The position numbers were made by a program, and so were the translations under genes. From NCBI GenBank assembly GCA_001898225.1, contig MKTJ01000012.1, forward strand, positions 1-64,000: a stretch of 64,000 nt of DNA, given 5' to 3'. Under the pieces are notes generated by a model. It worked only from the letters and a program-made list of their open reading frames with translations. It was not told the origin of the DNA and did not search any database. The DNA comes from Chloroflexi bacterium 54-19 (GTDB lineage: Bacteria > Chloroflexota > Chloroflexia > Chloroheliales > Chloroheliaceae). This document shows positions 25,909-33,348 of this stretch, piece by piece (positions within the stretch are counted from its first letter, which is position 1; every line of letters starts with the position of its first letter).

Positions 25909-26026
25909 CCCGGCAGCGCGTAGCAAAACGAAGTAAAAAAGCAAAGCAAAAATTCAAAAAGAAATTTCAACCTGTAAACACTGTCTCCAGTTACGAGACA
26001 CAACTATTCAAGGAGAAACCAGCATC

Positions 26027-26530
26027 ATGGCCGACTACAAAGGCAAAACCAGGGTTACCGCCAATCCCCTGACCCGCGAGATTATCGCCGAGCGCACCTT
26101 CGCCGCGCCCCGCGAACTGGTCTGGAAAGCCTGGACCGAACCAGAACGGCTCGCCCAATGGTGGGGACCGCGCAACTGGAAGATGACCATCAAGGAATTT
26201 GACCTCAGGCCGGGTGGCACGCTCTTTTATGTAATCCAGGGGCCGGAAGGCATGGAGTCGTGGGCCAGGAGCGTCTACCAGGAGATTATCCCGCCGGAAA
26301 AGCTGGTCTACCAGGACTCCTTCGCCGATAAAGATGGCAACACCCTACCCGGCATGCCACGGATGACTATCACGAACGAGTTTATCGAGAAAAACGGCCA
26401 GACCACCCTTGTTTCGCGGACAACCTTTGATACCGACAAGGATTTCAACACGATCATCGCGATGGGCGTCGAGGCCGGGTTAGGCGAAACCTGGGACCGC
26501 CTGGGTGAATTCGTCGAAACTGCTGCTTAA
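26027..26530 (+). CDS. AHSA1/SRPBCC domain protein
   Basis: A 167-residue protein of the START/SRPBCC fold, activator-of-Hsp90-ATPase-like (AHSA1) group. ERTFAAPRELVWKAWTEPERLAQWWGPRNW (about 20-49) and the FDLRPGGTLFYVIQGPEG strand (about 57-74) are typical. The central cavity normally binds a hydrophobic ligand. Bacterial members next to ArsR regulators have no agreed biochemical role. AAGGAG lies 12 bases upstream of the ATG. It shares a transcription unit with the ArsR gene. Confidence 0.93.
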   Translation: MADYKGKTRVTANPLTREIIAERTFAAPRELVWKAWTEPERLAQWWGPRNWKMTIKEFDLRPGGTLFYVIQGPEGMESWARSVYQEIIPPEKLVYQDSFADKDGNTLPGMPRMTITNEFIEKNGQTTLVSRTTFDTDKDFNTIIAMGVEAGLGETWDRLGEFVETAA

Positions 26531-26645
26531 GACCGCCAGGACGCCGGAGCTATCTTTAGAAGCACCTTTTATATACTTTTTTATTAACCAACAGGGCGGG
26601 TCTTTTGCGGAAGGCGGCCCGCCCCACCACGAAAGAGGTTTTATA

Positions 26646-27200
26646 ATGGCTAAATTACTGGTTGCAGAATTTATGACCCTGGACGGCGTTATGGAAGCGC
26701 CCGAAAAATGGCAGTTTCCCTATTTTGGGCCCGATTTCGGCGAATTTGTATCGGGGTCAATCAATGCCGTTGATATTTTCTTGCTGGGCCGGGTGACCTA
26801 CGACATTTTTGCAGGTTCCTGGCCGAGCGCACCCGATGACGGCTCCGGCATTGCACCCAAACTCAATTCAGCGCCCAAGTACGTGGTTTCCAACACCCTG
26901 GAAAAAGCCGACTGGAACAATACGACCATCCTGAGAGGGAACGCCGCCGAGTCGGTCGCGAAATTGAAAGCGCAGACCGAGGGTTTGATTGGACTCAACG
27001 GCAGCGGCAAACTGGCCCGGACCTTGATGGAAAATAACCTGGTGGACGAATACAACCTCATGATTCACCCGGTCGTGGTAGGCCAGGGGCAGCGCCTGTT
27101 CGAGGATGGCACCCCGGCCCTGGGCGGGTTACAACTGGTCGAAACCAGAACTTTTAGTACCGGGATTATTAGCCTGGTTTACCGGCCCGCCGCGCAATAA
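26646..27200 (+). CDS. RibD C-terminal domain / dihydrofolate reductase-like protein (first copy)
   Basis: A 184-residue protein of the DHFR-like RibD_C family. It has KLLVAEFMTLDGVMEAPEKWQ at the N-terminus, FLLGRVTYDIFAGSWPS near 46-62, VSNTLEKADWNN, LIGLNGSGKLARTLMENNLVDEYNLMIHPVVVGQGQRLF near 118-156. The fold binds NADPH and reduces a pterin- or pyrimidine-like substrate in RibD, but stand-alone members are unassigned. The start is the ATG at 26646 behind GAAAGAGG; an upstream in-frame ATG overlapping the AHSA1 gene would add an unrelated tail. A second family member lies at 30016. Confidence 0.9.
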   Translation: MAKLLVAEFMTLDGVMEAPEKWQFPYFGPDFGEFVSGSINAVDIFLLGRVTYDIFAGSWPSAPDDGSGIAPKLNSAPKYVVSNTLEKADWNNTTILRGNAAESVAKLKAQTEGLIGLNGSGKLARTLMENNLVDEYNLMIHPVVVGQGQRLFEDGTPALGGLQLVETRTFSTGIISLVYRPAAQ

Positions 27201-27218
27201 CAATAAGGGAGAAAAACT

Positions 27219-28013
27219 TTGAAAAGGGTTACTTCTAAGGATGGAACTTCGATAGCTTACGACCAGGCCGGGCAGGGTCCGGCCCTCATCCTGGTAGACG
27301 GCGCATTTGGTACCCGGACATTTGGGCCAAACGGTGCGCTGGTCCCGCTCCTGGCCGACAAATTCAGTGTGATTACCTACGACCGGCGGGGCCGGGGCGA
27401 AAGCGGCGACACCAAACCTTACGCGGTCGAGCGCGAGATAGAAGACCTGGCGGCGGTTATAGAAGCCGCCGGGGGTGCAGCCATGCTCTACGGGATTTCG
27501 TCCGGGGGTGGGCTGGTGCTGGAAGCGGTCAACGCCGGGTTACCGGTGACCAAAATAGCCCTTTACGAGATCCCCTATATCACCGACGAAACACGCAAAC
27601 CGCTGCCGGACAATTTCCCGGCCCACCTGCAAGAGTTGGTCGAGGCCGGTAAGAATGGCGAGGTGGTCAAAGAGTTCATGACCAAAGGGGTCAACCTTCC
27701 CGGCTTTGTCGTTACCATGATGCGGTTTATGCCCGCCTGGCCCAAACTCAAGGCCATAGCGCCGACCGCCGTTTACGATATGACCATCGTGAATCCTTAC
27801 CAGCACGGCAAACCCTTCCCAGCGGGCATATGGTCCAACCTGAAAATGCCCGCCCTGGTCATTTCGGGTGGCAAAAGCCCGGCCTGGATGCAAAACGGCA
27901 TGAAATCGCTCGCTAAAGTCTTGCCAAACGCCAGCCACCGGACCCTGGAAGGGCAGACCCATATTGTCAAGCCGGAAGCCCTGGCCCCGGTCCTAAAAGA
28001 GTTTTTCAGTTAA
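27219..28013 (+). CDS. Alpha/beta hydrolase
   Basis: A 264-residue alpha/beta-hydrolase-fold protein. The strand-turn ILVDGAFGTRTFGPNG, VITYDRRGRGESGDT and the nucleophile elbow YGISSGGGLVLEA (Ser near residue 92) are in the expected order. The His is probably in GQTHIVKPEALAP at the C-terminus. The DGAFG oxyanion region differs from the common HGxxG. The substrate is unknown. TTG start at 27219 with AAGGGAG upstream, 18 bases after the RibD-like gene. Confidence 0.9.
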   Translation: MKRVTSKDGTSIAYDQAGQGPALILVDGAFGTRTFGPNGALVPLLADKFSVITYDRRGRGESGDTKPYAVEREIEDLAAVIEAAGGAAMLYGISSGGGLVLEAVNAGLPVTKIALYEIPYITDETRKPLPDNFPAHLQELVEAGKNGEVVKEFMTKGVNLPGFVVTMMRFMPAWPKLKAIAPTAVYDMTIVNPYQHGKPFPAGIWSNLKMPALVISGGKSPAWMQNGMKSLAKVLPNASHRTLEGQTHIVKPEALAPVLKEFFS

Positions 28014-28053
28014 CCCGGCAAATGCAAAGCCCCCAAAAGAAAGGTGGTTATCT

Positions 28054-28398
28054 TTGAACGAGGCGGTTACGGAGTACATCGAGAATATCAAAGTGGACTG
28101 GCAAGCCGAAATCAGCCGGAAATTGCGCGAAGTCGTCGGGCAGGCCGAACCAGGCGTAGCGGAGCGTATACAGTACGGCAAACCCCACTTCTTGAAAAAC
28201 GGTAAATACCTGGCGGTCCTCGGCACCGCCAAAGACTGGGTGAGCTTTACCATCTTTAACGCGACAAACCTGGAAGCCCCGGCGGGCTTTTTCGAGGCCG
28301 GTCCACCCGAACGCAAGACCGTCAAAATTCGTAAGGGTCAGGAAGTCGATTACGGGCTGGTGGAAACCCTGCTGAAAGAAGCGGCCTCGACTATTTAA
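28054..28398 (+). CDS. DUF1801 (YdhG-like) protein
   Basis: A 114-residue protein of the DUF1801 family, with a small fold related to the frataxin-like YdhG group. Typical are the N-terminal helix with ADVQ-like spacing (KVDWQAEISRKLREVVGQAEPGVAERIQYGKPHFLKNGKYLAVLGTAKDWVSFTIFN) and the basic C-terminal strand RKTVKIRKGQEVDYGLVETLLKEA. Function is unassigned. TTG start at 28054 after AAAGGTGG. It lies 40 bases after the hydrolase gene in the same series. Confidence 0.88.
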   Translation: MNEAVTEYIENIKVDWQAEISRKLREVVGQAEPGVAERIQYGKPHFLKNGKYLAVLGTAKDWVSFTIFNATNLEAPAGFFEAGPPERKTVKIRKGQEVDYGLVETLLKEAASTI

Positions 28399-28484
28399 GA
28401 CCGGGTTGGTGGCGGAGGCAGGGTATAATAAAGTTGCCGCCACCACTTCGGCGGTTTATAAAAATTATCGCAAGGAGGACAAAC

Positions 28485-28904
28485 ATGGGAAAGTTAATCA
28501 GGGAGCCGGACCATATCGCCCTTAGCGTAAAAGACCCCTACAAAATGGCCGACTTTTATCACGGCGTGCTGGGTCTGGAACTGCTCCGCGAGGAAGATTT
28601 CAAAGCCAAAAAAGCGCCCTTCATGTCGGTCAGGGTCGGCAGCATGGTGATTGACCTGATACCCGACAAAAAGACCCCCGATGCCGAAGAAGGGCGCCAG
28701 CGGGTCAACCACTTTTGCCTGCGGTTGGAAGATTCGGTCAAGATGGCGGACCTCGAAACCTACTTGCACGAAAACAAGATAGTAATAACCGACCGGGCCG
28801 AGCATAACTGGGGCGCTTTCGGCTATGGGCCTTCCTTCTACGTGCTTGACCCGGAAAACAATTCGGTCGAACTTAAACTCTACCCGGATGCGAACCCGGC
28901 CTGA
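28485..28904 (+). CDS. VOC family protein (glyoxalase/dioxygenase fold)
   Basis: A 139-residue protein of the vicinal oxygen chelate superfamily, made of two beta-alpha-beta-beta-beta modules. DHIALSVKDPYKMADFYHGVLGLELLREE starts module 1 with a metal-binding His near residue 8. VNHFCLRLEDSVKMADLETYL starts module 2, and SFYVLDPENNSVELKLYPD ends with the expected metal-binding Glu. The metal-binding set looks intact. The substrate is unknown. The start is the ATG at 28485 behind a strong AAGGAGG; the upstream in-frame ATG at 28434 is not preceded by such a site. Confidence 0.92.
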   Translation: MGKLIREPDHIALSVKDPYKMADFYHGVLGLELLREEDFKAKKAPFMSVRVGSMVIDLIPDKKTPDAEEGRQRVNHFCLRLEDSVKMADLETYLHENKIVITDRAEHNWGAFGYGPSFYVLDPENNSVELKLYPDANPA

Positions 28905-28997
28905 GGTACGAAATTTACCGGCTTATTCTGATAAATCCGCCGCCCAAAGGGGGCCAGTTCCAGGAGACCAGTCTCAAGCGGCCAGAAGTGAGAGGTT

Positions 28998-29444
28998 ATG
29001 AAATTTCAAACCACAATTGAACAGAGCGGCAAGACCGCGACCGGCCTGGTAGTGCCTGAACAGGTCGTCGAAAGGCTGGGCGCGGGCAAAAAACCGGCGG
29101 TCAGCGTCACCATCAACGGTTACACCTACCGCAGCACGATTGCCTCAATGGGCGGCAGATTCATGCTCCCGCTCAGCGCCGAAAACCGGGCCGGGGCAAA
29201 GGTAGCCGCCGGGGAGACGGTCGAAGTCGAGGTCGAACTCGATGCCGCGCCCCGTGAAGTAGCAGTTCCACCGGACTTTGCCGCCGCGCTCGACCAGGAC
29301 CCGGAAGCAAAACAATTCTTTGAGAGGTTGGCCTACAGCCACAAACTGCGGCATGTCCTGGCAATCGACCAGGCCAAAAGCCCCGAAACCCGCCAGCGCC
29401 GGATTGAAGGCGCTATCAAAATGCTGCACGAAGGCAAGAAATAA
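28998..29444 (+). CDS. DUF1905 / YdeI-OmpD-associated domain protein
   Basis: A 148-residue protein with two parts. The DUF1905 beta-barrel (residues 1-85) contains GLVVPEQVVERLGAGKKPAVSVTINGYTYRSTIASMGGRFMLPLSAENR. A helical YdeI/OmpD-associated C-terminus contains DFAAALDQDPEAKQFFERLAYSHKLRHVLAIDQAKSPETRQRRIEGAIKMLHEG. The pairing is standard for this family, sometimes annotated as bacteriocin protection without direct evidence. ATG after AGAGG. A terminator follows at 29475, so the first transcription unit of the small-gene series ends here. Confidence 0.9.
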   Translation: MKFQTTIEQSGKTATGLVVPEQVVERLGAGKKPAVSVTINGYTYRSTIASMGGRFMLPLSAENRAGAKVAAGETVEVEVELDAAPREVAVPPDFAAALDQDPEAKQFFERLAYSHKLRHVLAIDQAKSPETRQRRIEGAIKMLHEGKK

Positions 29445-29474
29445 GGGTTTGCCACCGAGGTTAAGTAACCCTAA

Positions 29475-29508
29475 GGGCTGTTTAGAAAGACGGCCCATTT
29501 TTGTTTTT
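29475..29508 (+). terminator. Rho-independent terminator
   Basis: GGGCTGT pairs with ACGGCCC (one G-T pair) around an 8-base loop, followed by ATTTTTGTTTTT. Confidence 0.75.
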
Positions 29509-29657
29509 GGGGCTAAACCTGTTCCTTCAGATAACACTCCCGAAATCCACCCGGCACTTTACCGGCCTTTCGCAGACTATAAACCCAATAGCCTTACAGT
29601 AACACGGCCCAACCTGGGCTGGTGATTTTGAAAGCCAAAAAGCAAAGGAAAAGGTAA

Positions 29658-29981
29658 ATGCCAAACAAAACCGAAGCTAAGGATTATTTCAGGGCCTGGC
29701 AAAACCGGGATTGGGATTTCGTGGAAAGCCATCTCGCGCCGGGTTTCACCTTTTCTAGCCAGTACGACGACCATATCGGCCAGGCCGAGTACAAACAGAA
29801 ATGCTGGGAGGCCGTCCGGGAAATCGGCGAATACGAGTTTATCCGGCTGATTGAGGACGAAACCGAGGCTATCGTCCGGTACCGCTGCCGTATCAACGGA
29901 GCGGAGGTCCACAACATGGAACACCTGGTTTTTGAAGATGGTAAACTCAAAGAGGTCAATGTCTTCTTTGGGCGGCCCTAG
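29658..29981 (+). CDS. NTF2-like / SnoaL-like small protein
   Basis: A 107-residue protein with the cone-shaped NTF2-like fold pattern: an N-terminal helix with AKDYFRAWQNRDWDFVESHLAPGFTFSSQYDD, a helix with QAEYKQKCWEAVREI, then strands ending EVHNMEHLVFEDGKLKEVNVFFGRP. These proteins are small ligand-binding or isomerase scaffolds and function cannot be assigned. AAAGG lies just upstream of the ATG. It begins the second unit of the small-gene series, after the terminator at 29475. Confidence 0.85.
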   Translation: MPNKTEAKDYFRAWQNRDWDFVESHLAPGFTFSSQYDDHIGQAEYKQKCWEAVREIGEYEFIRLIEDETEAIVRYRCRINGAEVHNMEHLVFEDGKLKEVNVFFGRP

Positions 29982-30015
29982 TTTTGGGCAGTAAAGAAAG
30001 GGGAGGGTAAAACCG

Positions 30016-30576
30016 GTGGGCAATTTTACGGGAAAAGTTATCTTTGGGATGACGGTATCGCTGGACGGTTTTGTTGAGGATAAAAACGGGAGCGTGGGGC
30101 GCCTCTACCCCGACCTGGCCGCCTTGGGTGAAACCGAAATGCTCCAGGAAGAAATTCGCACCACCGGGGCGGTAGTGATGGGCCGCCGCACCTACGACAT
30201 GGCAAACGGCGACCTGACCGGCTACGAATTCCAGGTGCCGATTTTTGTCATTACCCACCACCCACCAGAACCTCCCAAAGGCCAGAACGAGAATTTGAAA
30301 GTTTTCTTTGTTACGGACGGCATCGAAAGCGCCTTCGAGCAGGCCAAATCTGCCGCCGGGGCTAAAAATGTGATGGTAGTCGGTGGGCCGGAAATCGGCC
30401 AAAAGAGCCTGAAAAAGGGATTAATAGATGAGTTGAGTTTTGGTTTAAGGCCGGTCTTCCTGGGCGGCGGACTGCGGCTTTTTGAAAACTTCGAGGACGA
30501 CCGGCTGGAACTGGAAGAAATCGAGATATTCAAATCGCCGGGCCGGACCGATATTAGATACCGGGTGATAAAATAG
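30016..30576 (+). CDS. RibD C-terminal domain / dihydrofolate reductase-like protein (second copy)
   Basis: A 186-residue member of the same DHFR-like family as the gene at 26646, but only distantly similar. KVIFGMTVSLDGFVEDKNGSVG starts the fold. AVVMGRRTYDMANG, VFFVTDGIESAFEQAKSAAG, VMVVGGPEIGQKSLKKGLIDELSFGLRPVFLGGGLRLFENF carry the NADPH-binding and core strands. Both copies keep the LDG near the N-terminus and the GG...LID(E/D) core. GTG start at 30016 with GGGAGGG upstream, 35 bases after the NTF2-like gene. Confidence 0.9.
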   Translation: MGNFTGKVIFGMTVSLDGFVEDKNGSVGRLYPDLAALGETEMLQEEIRTTGAVVMGRRTYDMANGDLTGYEFQVPIFVITHHPPEPPKGQNENLKVFFVTDGIESAFEQAKSAAGAKNVMVVGGPEIGQKSLKKGLIDELSFGLRPVFLGGGLRLFENFEDDRLELEEIEIFKSPGRTDIRYRVIK

Positions 30577-30627
30577 AGACAACTTCAAATTCTATAATAA
30601 TTTTTGGAAAAGGATGGACCGGGAAAA

Positions 30628-30939
30628 ATGTGTAGAAACATCAAACCGCTTTTTAATTTCGAACCGCCTGTCACCGAGGACGAGGTGCGGGCCGCCGCTT
30701 TGCAATACGTCCGCAAGGTCAGCGGCTTTACCCGGCCCTCGCGGGCAAATGAGGCCGCTTTCGAGGCGGCAGTAAACGAGATAGCGGCCATTTCCCAAAG
30801 ATTGCTCAGCTCGCTGGAAACCAACCAGCCGCCCAAGGACCGCGCCGAAGAAGCCATGAAGGCGCGGGACCGCAACGTCCGGCGCTTTGGCCCCAGCCGG
30901 GCGGGCCGGGTAGATGCGGTCCCAGAAAAAGCGGTCTAA
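30628..30939 (+). CDS. DUF2277 protein
   Basis: A 103-residue protein of the DUF2277 family, recognised by its invariant N-terminus MCRNIKPLFNFEPP and by AAALQYVRKVSGFTRPSRANEAAFEAAVNEIA. The starting Met-Cys-Arg-Asn is conserved, which is why I place the start at the ATG at 30628 rather than an in-frame ATG 24 bases upstream. Function is unknown. A terminator follows at 30984, closing the series that began with the ArsR gene. Confidence 0.92.
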   Translation: MCRNIKPLFNFEPPVTEDEVRAAALQYVRKVSGFTRPSRANEAAFEAAVNEIAAISQRLLSSLETNQPPKDRAEEAMKARDRNVRRFGPSRAGRVDAVPEKAV

Positions 30940-30983
30940 CCAGTCCCCCTGTAAGCTCAAGATAATATCTCTAAAGTAAGACG

Positions 30984-31006
30984 CCTCCCTTTTCAGGGAG
31001 GTTTTT
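30984..31006 (+). terminator. Rho-independent terminator
   Basis: CCTCCCT-TTTC-AGGGAGG followed by TTTTT. Confidence 0.9.
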
Positions 31007-31010
31007 AATT

Positions 31011-31045
31011 GGCAACTAAAAACTAAACACTGAAAACTAAACACT
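31011..31045. repeat. Heptamer tandem array 2 (AAACACT / GAAAACT type)
   Basis: Five exact 7-base units, each ending in ACT (GGCAACT, AAAAACT, AAACACT, GAAAACT, AAACACT). It begins right after the terminator and is the complement type of array 1 at 16951-16985. Confidence 0.8.
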
Positions 31046-31135
31046 TTAAACCGGTCAAAAAGCGTAAACTAGACCCTTTTATCTTATTCAGGTAGAATAG
31101 TAGTATAGAAACACCTTTATTTAGATACTAAAAAA

Positions 31136-31219
31136 TTGAAACGGATTTTCCGGGTTCAAAGACTCGAAGAAGATTATCCTGGCAATGAAGAAGATATGGA
31201 GATTATTCCTGAATGTTAA
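31136..31219 (+). CDS. Possible short upstream ORF overlapping the ligase start
   Basis: A 27-codon frame from TTG at 31136 that ends with a Cys codon and TAA, overlapping the ATG of the ligase gene (31213). The peptide is acidic ([19 protein letters not shown]). No ribosome binding site precedes the TTG. Overlap with the next start would allow translational coupling, and the terminal Cys codon is suggestive next to a cysteine-activating enzyme. This may be chance. Confidence 0.25.
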   Translation: MKRIFRVQRLEEDYPGNEEDMEIIPEC

Positions 31220-32430
31220 AGCTTTATAACACACTATCCCAACAAAAAGAGGAATTTAAATCGCTCGACCCTTCGGGCAAAGTGGCCCGGATTTATGTTT
31301 GCGGCGTTACCCCCTACGATACCAGCCACATGGGGCACGCCCTGGTTGCGGCCCTGTTCGATGTGTTGCACCGCTACCTGGAACATACCGGCTACGAGGT
31401 TATGCACGTCCAGAACCTGACCGATATTGACGACGATATTATCAAAAAAGCCCGCAAAGAAAACCAGCCTTACGAAGAACTGGGCCGCCGCTGGGACGCC
31501 CTTTACCGGGACGGTCTGCGGGCCATCAACTGCCTGCCCTTTGACAACTATGTCCCGGCCAGCTCCGTCATAGACCCCATCCAGAAAATGATTGCGTCCC
31601 TGGTCGAGAAGGACGCCGCCTACAAAGCCTCGGACGGAAACGTCTATTTCCGGGCCAGCAGTTTTGCGGACTACGGCAAGCTGAGCCATCTCGATATGGC
31701 CCAGATGCTGGAAAAAGCCCGCGCCGGGGCCGAAGATAGCCTGGCCGACTTTCCGGGCAACCCGGCCAAAGAAAGTGACCTCGATTTTATCCTGTGGCAA
31801 GCCGCTCAACCGGACGAACCCTACTGGGACAGCCCCTGGGGCAACGGCCGGCCCGGCTGGCATATCGAGTGTAGCGCCATCAGCACCCAGAGTCTCGGCC
31901 AGCAGTTCGAGGTCCATGGCGGCGGGGCGGACCTGATTTTCCCGCACCACAGCAGCGAAATCGCCCAGAGCGAGACCTATAGCGGCAAGTCGCCGGTAGT
32001 GGGCTACTGGATGCACGTGGCGATGCTCTACCTGGGCGGCGAAAAAATGAGCAAATCGCTCGGCAACCTGATTCTCATCAACGACGCGCTCAAAAGGAAC
32101 TCGGCGGACGCCCTGCGGATTTACCTGCTCGGCCACGAACACTACCGGACCCCGCTCCACTTCACCCAGGAAGGGGTCGACCAGGCCGAGAAACATGCCG
32201 ACCTCTTTCGCAAGGCCCTGGCCCAGGAAGCCGCCTTTGGTGAGGCCGATGTCAAACCGTATGTGGAAAGGTTCTATGCCGCGATGGATGACGACCTGGA
32301 TATTCCGGCGGCGGTCGGGGTTATGCTCGAACTGGCAAAAGCCGTCATCGAGAACGAAGTGGATTTCCGGGGACAGGAACACCTGCGCTATATGAGCAAC
32401 TTGCTCGGCTTACCCCTGGCCCAGGACTAA
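31213..32430 (+). CDS. Short cysteinyl-tRNA synthetase / MshC-like class I ligase
   Basis: A 405-residue class I synthetase-fold enzyme that activates cysteine. [12 protein letters not shown] and [17 protein letters not shown] (HIGH variant HMGH) open the catalytic domain. The zinc site is Cys in [14 protein letters not shown] and [21 protein letters not shown] is the KMSKS loop. The C-terminus ends shortly after a helical DALR-like region, so it is about 55 residues shorter than standard CysRS and lacks most of the anticodon-binding tail. The CGVTPYD motif resembles the mycothiol ligase MshC (CGITPYD) more than CysRS (CGPTVYD), while the zinc-site His/Glu are CysRS-like. I favour a CysRS variant. 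GGAG precedes the ATG. Confidence 0.85.
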   Translation: MLKLYNTLSQQKEEFKSLDPSGKVARIYVCGVTPYDTSHMGHALVAALFDVLHRYLEHTGYEVMHVQNLTDIDDDIIKKARKENQPYEELGRRWDALYRDGLRAINCLPFDNYVPASSVIDPIQKMIASLVEKDAAYKASDGNVYFRASSFADYGKLSHLDMAQMLEKARAGAEDSLADFPGNPAKESDLDFILWQAAQPDEPYWDSPWGNGRPGWHIECSAISTQSLGQQFEVHGGGADLIFPHHSSEIAQSETYSGKSPVVGYWMHVAMLYLGGEKMSKSLGNLILINDALKRNSADALRIYLLGHEHYRTPLHFTQEGVDQAEKHADLFRKALAQEAAFGEADVKPYVERFYAAMDDDLDIPAAVGVMLELAKAVIENEVDFRGQEHLRYMSNLLGLPLAQD

Positions 32431-32455
32431 CCTCCCCTTTAAAAAATTTAAAAAG

Positions 32456-32500
32456 CTGCGGTCAGGCTATATCAATTAGCCGAGCCGCAGTTTTATTTTT
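32456..32500 (+). terminator. Rho-independent terminator
   Basis: CTGCGG...AGGCT pairs with AGCC...CCGCAG, with a small internal mismatch, and is followed by TTTTATTTTT. Confidence 0.8.
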
Positions 32501-32546
32501 TATATTATGTTGGATACTTTTGATACAGCCTCAGATTGATTAATGA

Positions 32547-32575
32547 TTGATATTTAGTACTAATTATTATAGTAT
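32547..32575 (+). promoter_or_regulatory. Promoter of the toxin-antitoxin pair
   Basis: TTGATA (32547-32552), a 17-base spacer and TAGTAT (32570-32575). The surrounding sequence has short inverted repeats (TAGTACTA at 32555-32562) that could bind the antitoxin. Confidence 0.45.
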
Positions 32576-32626
32576 GGTGTTAGATAGTGTAATCTCTTGT
32601 TCCATGTTAAAAGATTGGGGAAAGCC

Positions 32627-33019
32627 ATGAATGAATTTATGACCATAAGTGAAGCCGCGGAGACTCTGGGAGTATCGCTACTTACCATGCGTGAAATTGT
32701 AAAACGCCAAAATCTCAAGGTTGTACCTGACGCCGTTGATAGCCGCCAGAAATTGGTTAGCCGGTCCGATATTCAACAGTTGAAAACCCAAACCAGACCA
32801 AAAACCCGGAGAGTAAGCGAATCCAAAGGGGTTTACTATGCCACTCCCGAAGAACGCGCTATGTTATTGGAAGCCCTGGCCGACGAGGAAATGGAAGACC
32901 GGGAAGGGACGGCGGTCACTTTAGAAGAAATCGAAAACATGGTAAATACTATGATTGAAAACCGGCGCAACAAGTCCAACAACAAAAAGCCCCACCTCAA
33001 TTCACAGGCAGGTGCATGA
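32627..33019 (+). CDS. Excisionase-type helix-turn-helix antitoxin candidate
   Basis: A 130-residue protein. Residues 1-50 are an excisionase/MerR-like HTH (HTH_17): TISEAAETLGVSLLTMREIVKRQNLKVVPDAVDSRQKLVSRSDIQQL. A basic linker (TRPKTRRVSESKG) and an acidic helical tail (EERAMLLEALADEEMEDREG) follow; the tail is suited to wrapping a partner toxin. Its stop lies three bases before a RelE/ParE-like gene, the usual antitoxin-toxin order. The start is ATG 32627 behind GGGGAAAG; a TTG 30 bases upstream is possible. Composition is more AT-rich than neighbouring genes, suggesting transfer. Confidence 0.75.
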   Translation: MNEFMTISEAAETLGVSLLTMREIVKRQNLKVVPDAVDSRQKLVSRSDIQQLKTQTRPKTRRVSESKGVYYATPEERAMLLEALADEEMEDREGTAVTLEEIENMVNTMIENRRNKSNNKKPHLNSQAGA

Positions 33020-33022
33020 TAA

Positions 33023-33325
33023 ATGCCAAACCCGCCTGATGTTGTAGTACGTTTCAACAAGAAAGCTCAAAATGATATTTCTGAGATTACAGAATATTAT
33101 CTCAGTTTGGCCGGGCCGGAAGTTGCCCGCAAAAATGTCAGGCAAATATTACTTAAATGCCGGTGGCTAGCCGAAAATCCTATGATAGGTGACCAGATAG
33201 CCGGATTTGATGAAAAGTCCGGGTCTGGTATACCCTGCACAAAAGGTACAAGATTTATTTTCGGCGTACAACCAGGAACAATATTCGGATATTACGAATT
33301 CGAGGAAACAGTCAAAAGCCGCTAA
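33023..33325 (+). CDS. RelE/ParE superfamily toxin candidate
   Basis: A 100-residue protein with the RelE/ParE pattern: VVRFNKKAQNDISEITEYYLSLAGPEVARKNVRQILLKCRWLAENPMIGDQI, then short strands GTRFIFGVQPGTIFGYYEF. The first two helices and the LAENPMIG segment fit ParE-type proteins well. The last strand lacks the usual RxYR(V/I)xY arginine pair in a clear form, so toxin activity is uncertain. It is coupled to the preceding HTH gene. ParE-type toxins act on gyrase and RelE types on ribosome-bound mRNA; which applies here is not evident. Confidence 0.78.
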   Translation: MPNPPDVVVRFNKKAQNDISEITEYYLSLAGPEVARKNVRQILLKCRWLAENPMIGDQIAGFDEKSGSGIPCTKGTRFIFGVQPGTIFGYYEFEETVKSR

Positions 33326-33348
33326 AACCCACGGACCTATAAATAAAA

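Noticed and set aside
31234-32382. 382-codon open frame opposite the CysRS-like gene
   Set aside because: It mirrors the codons of a clearly identified synthetase gene and shows no domain of its own.
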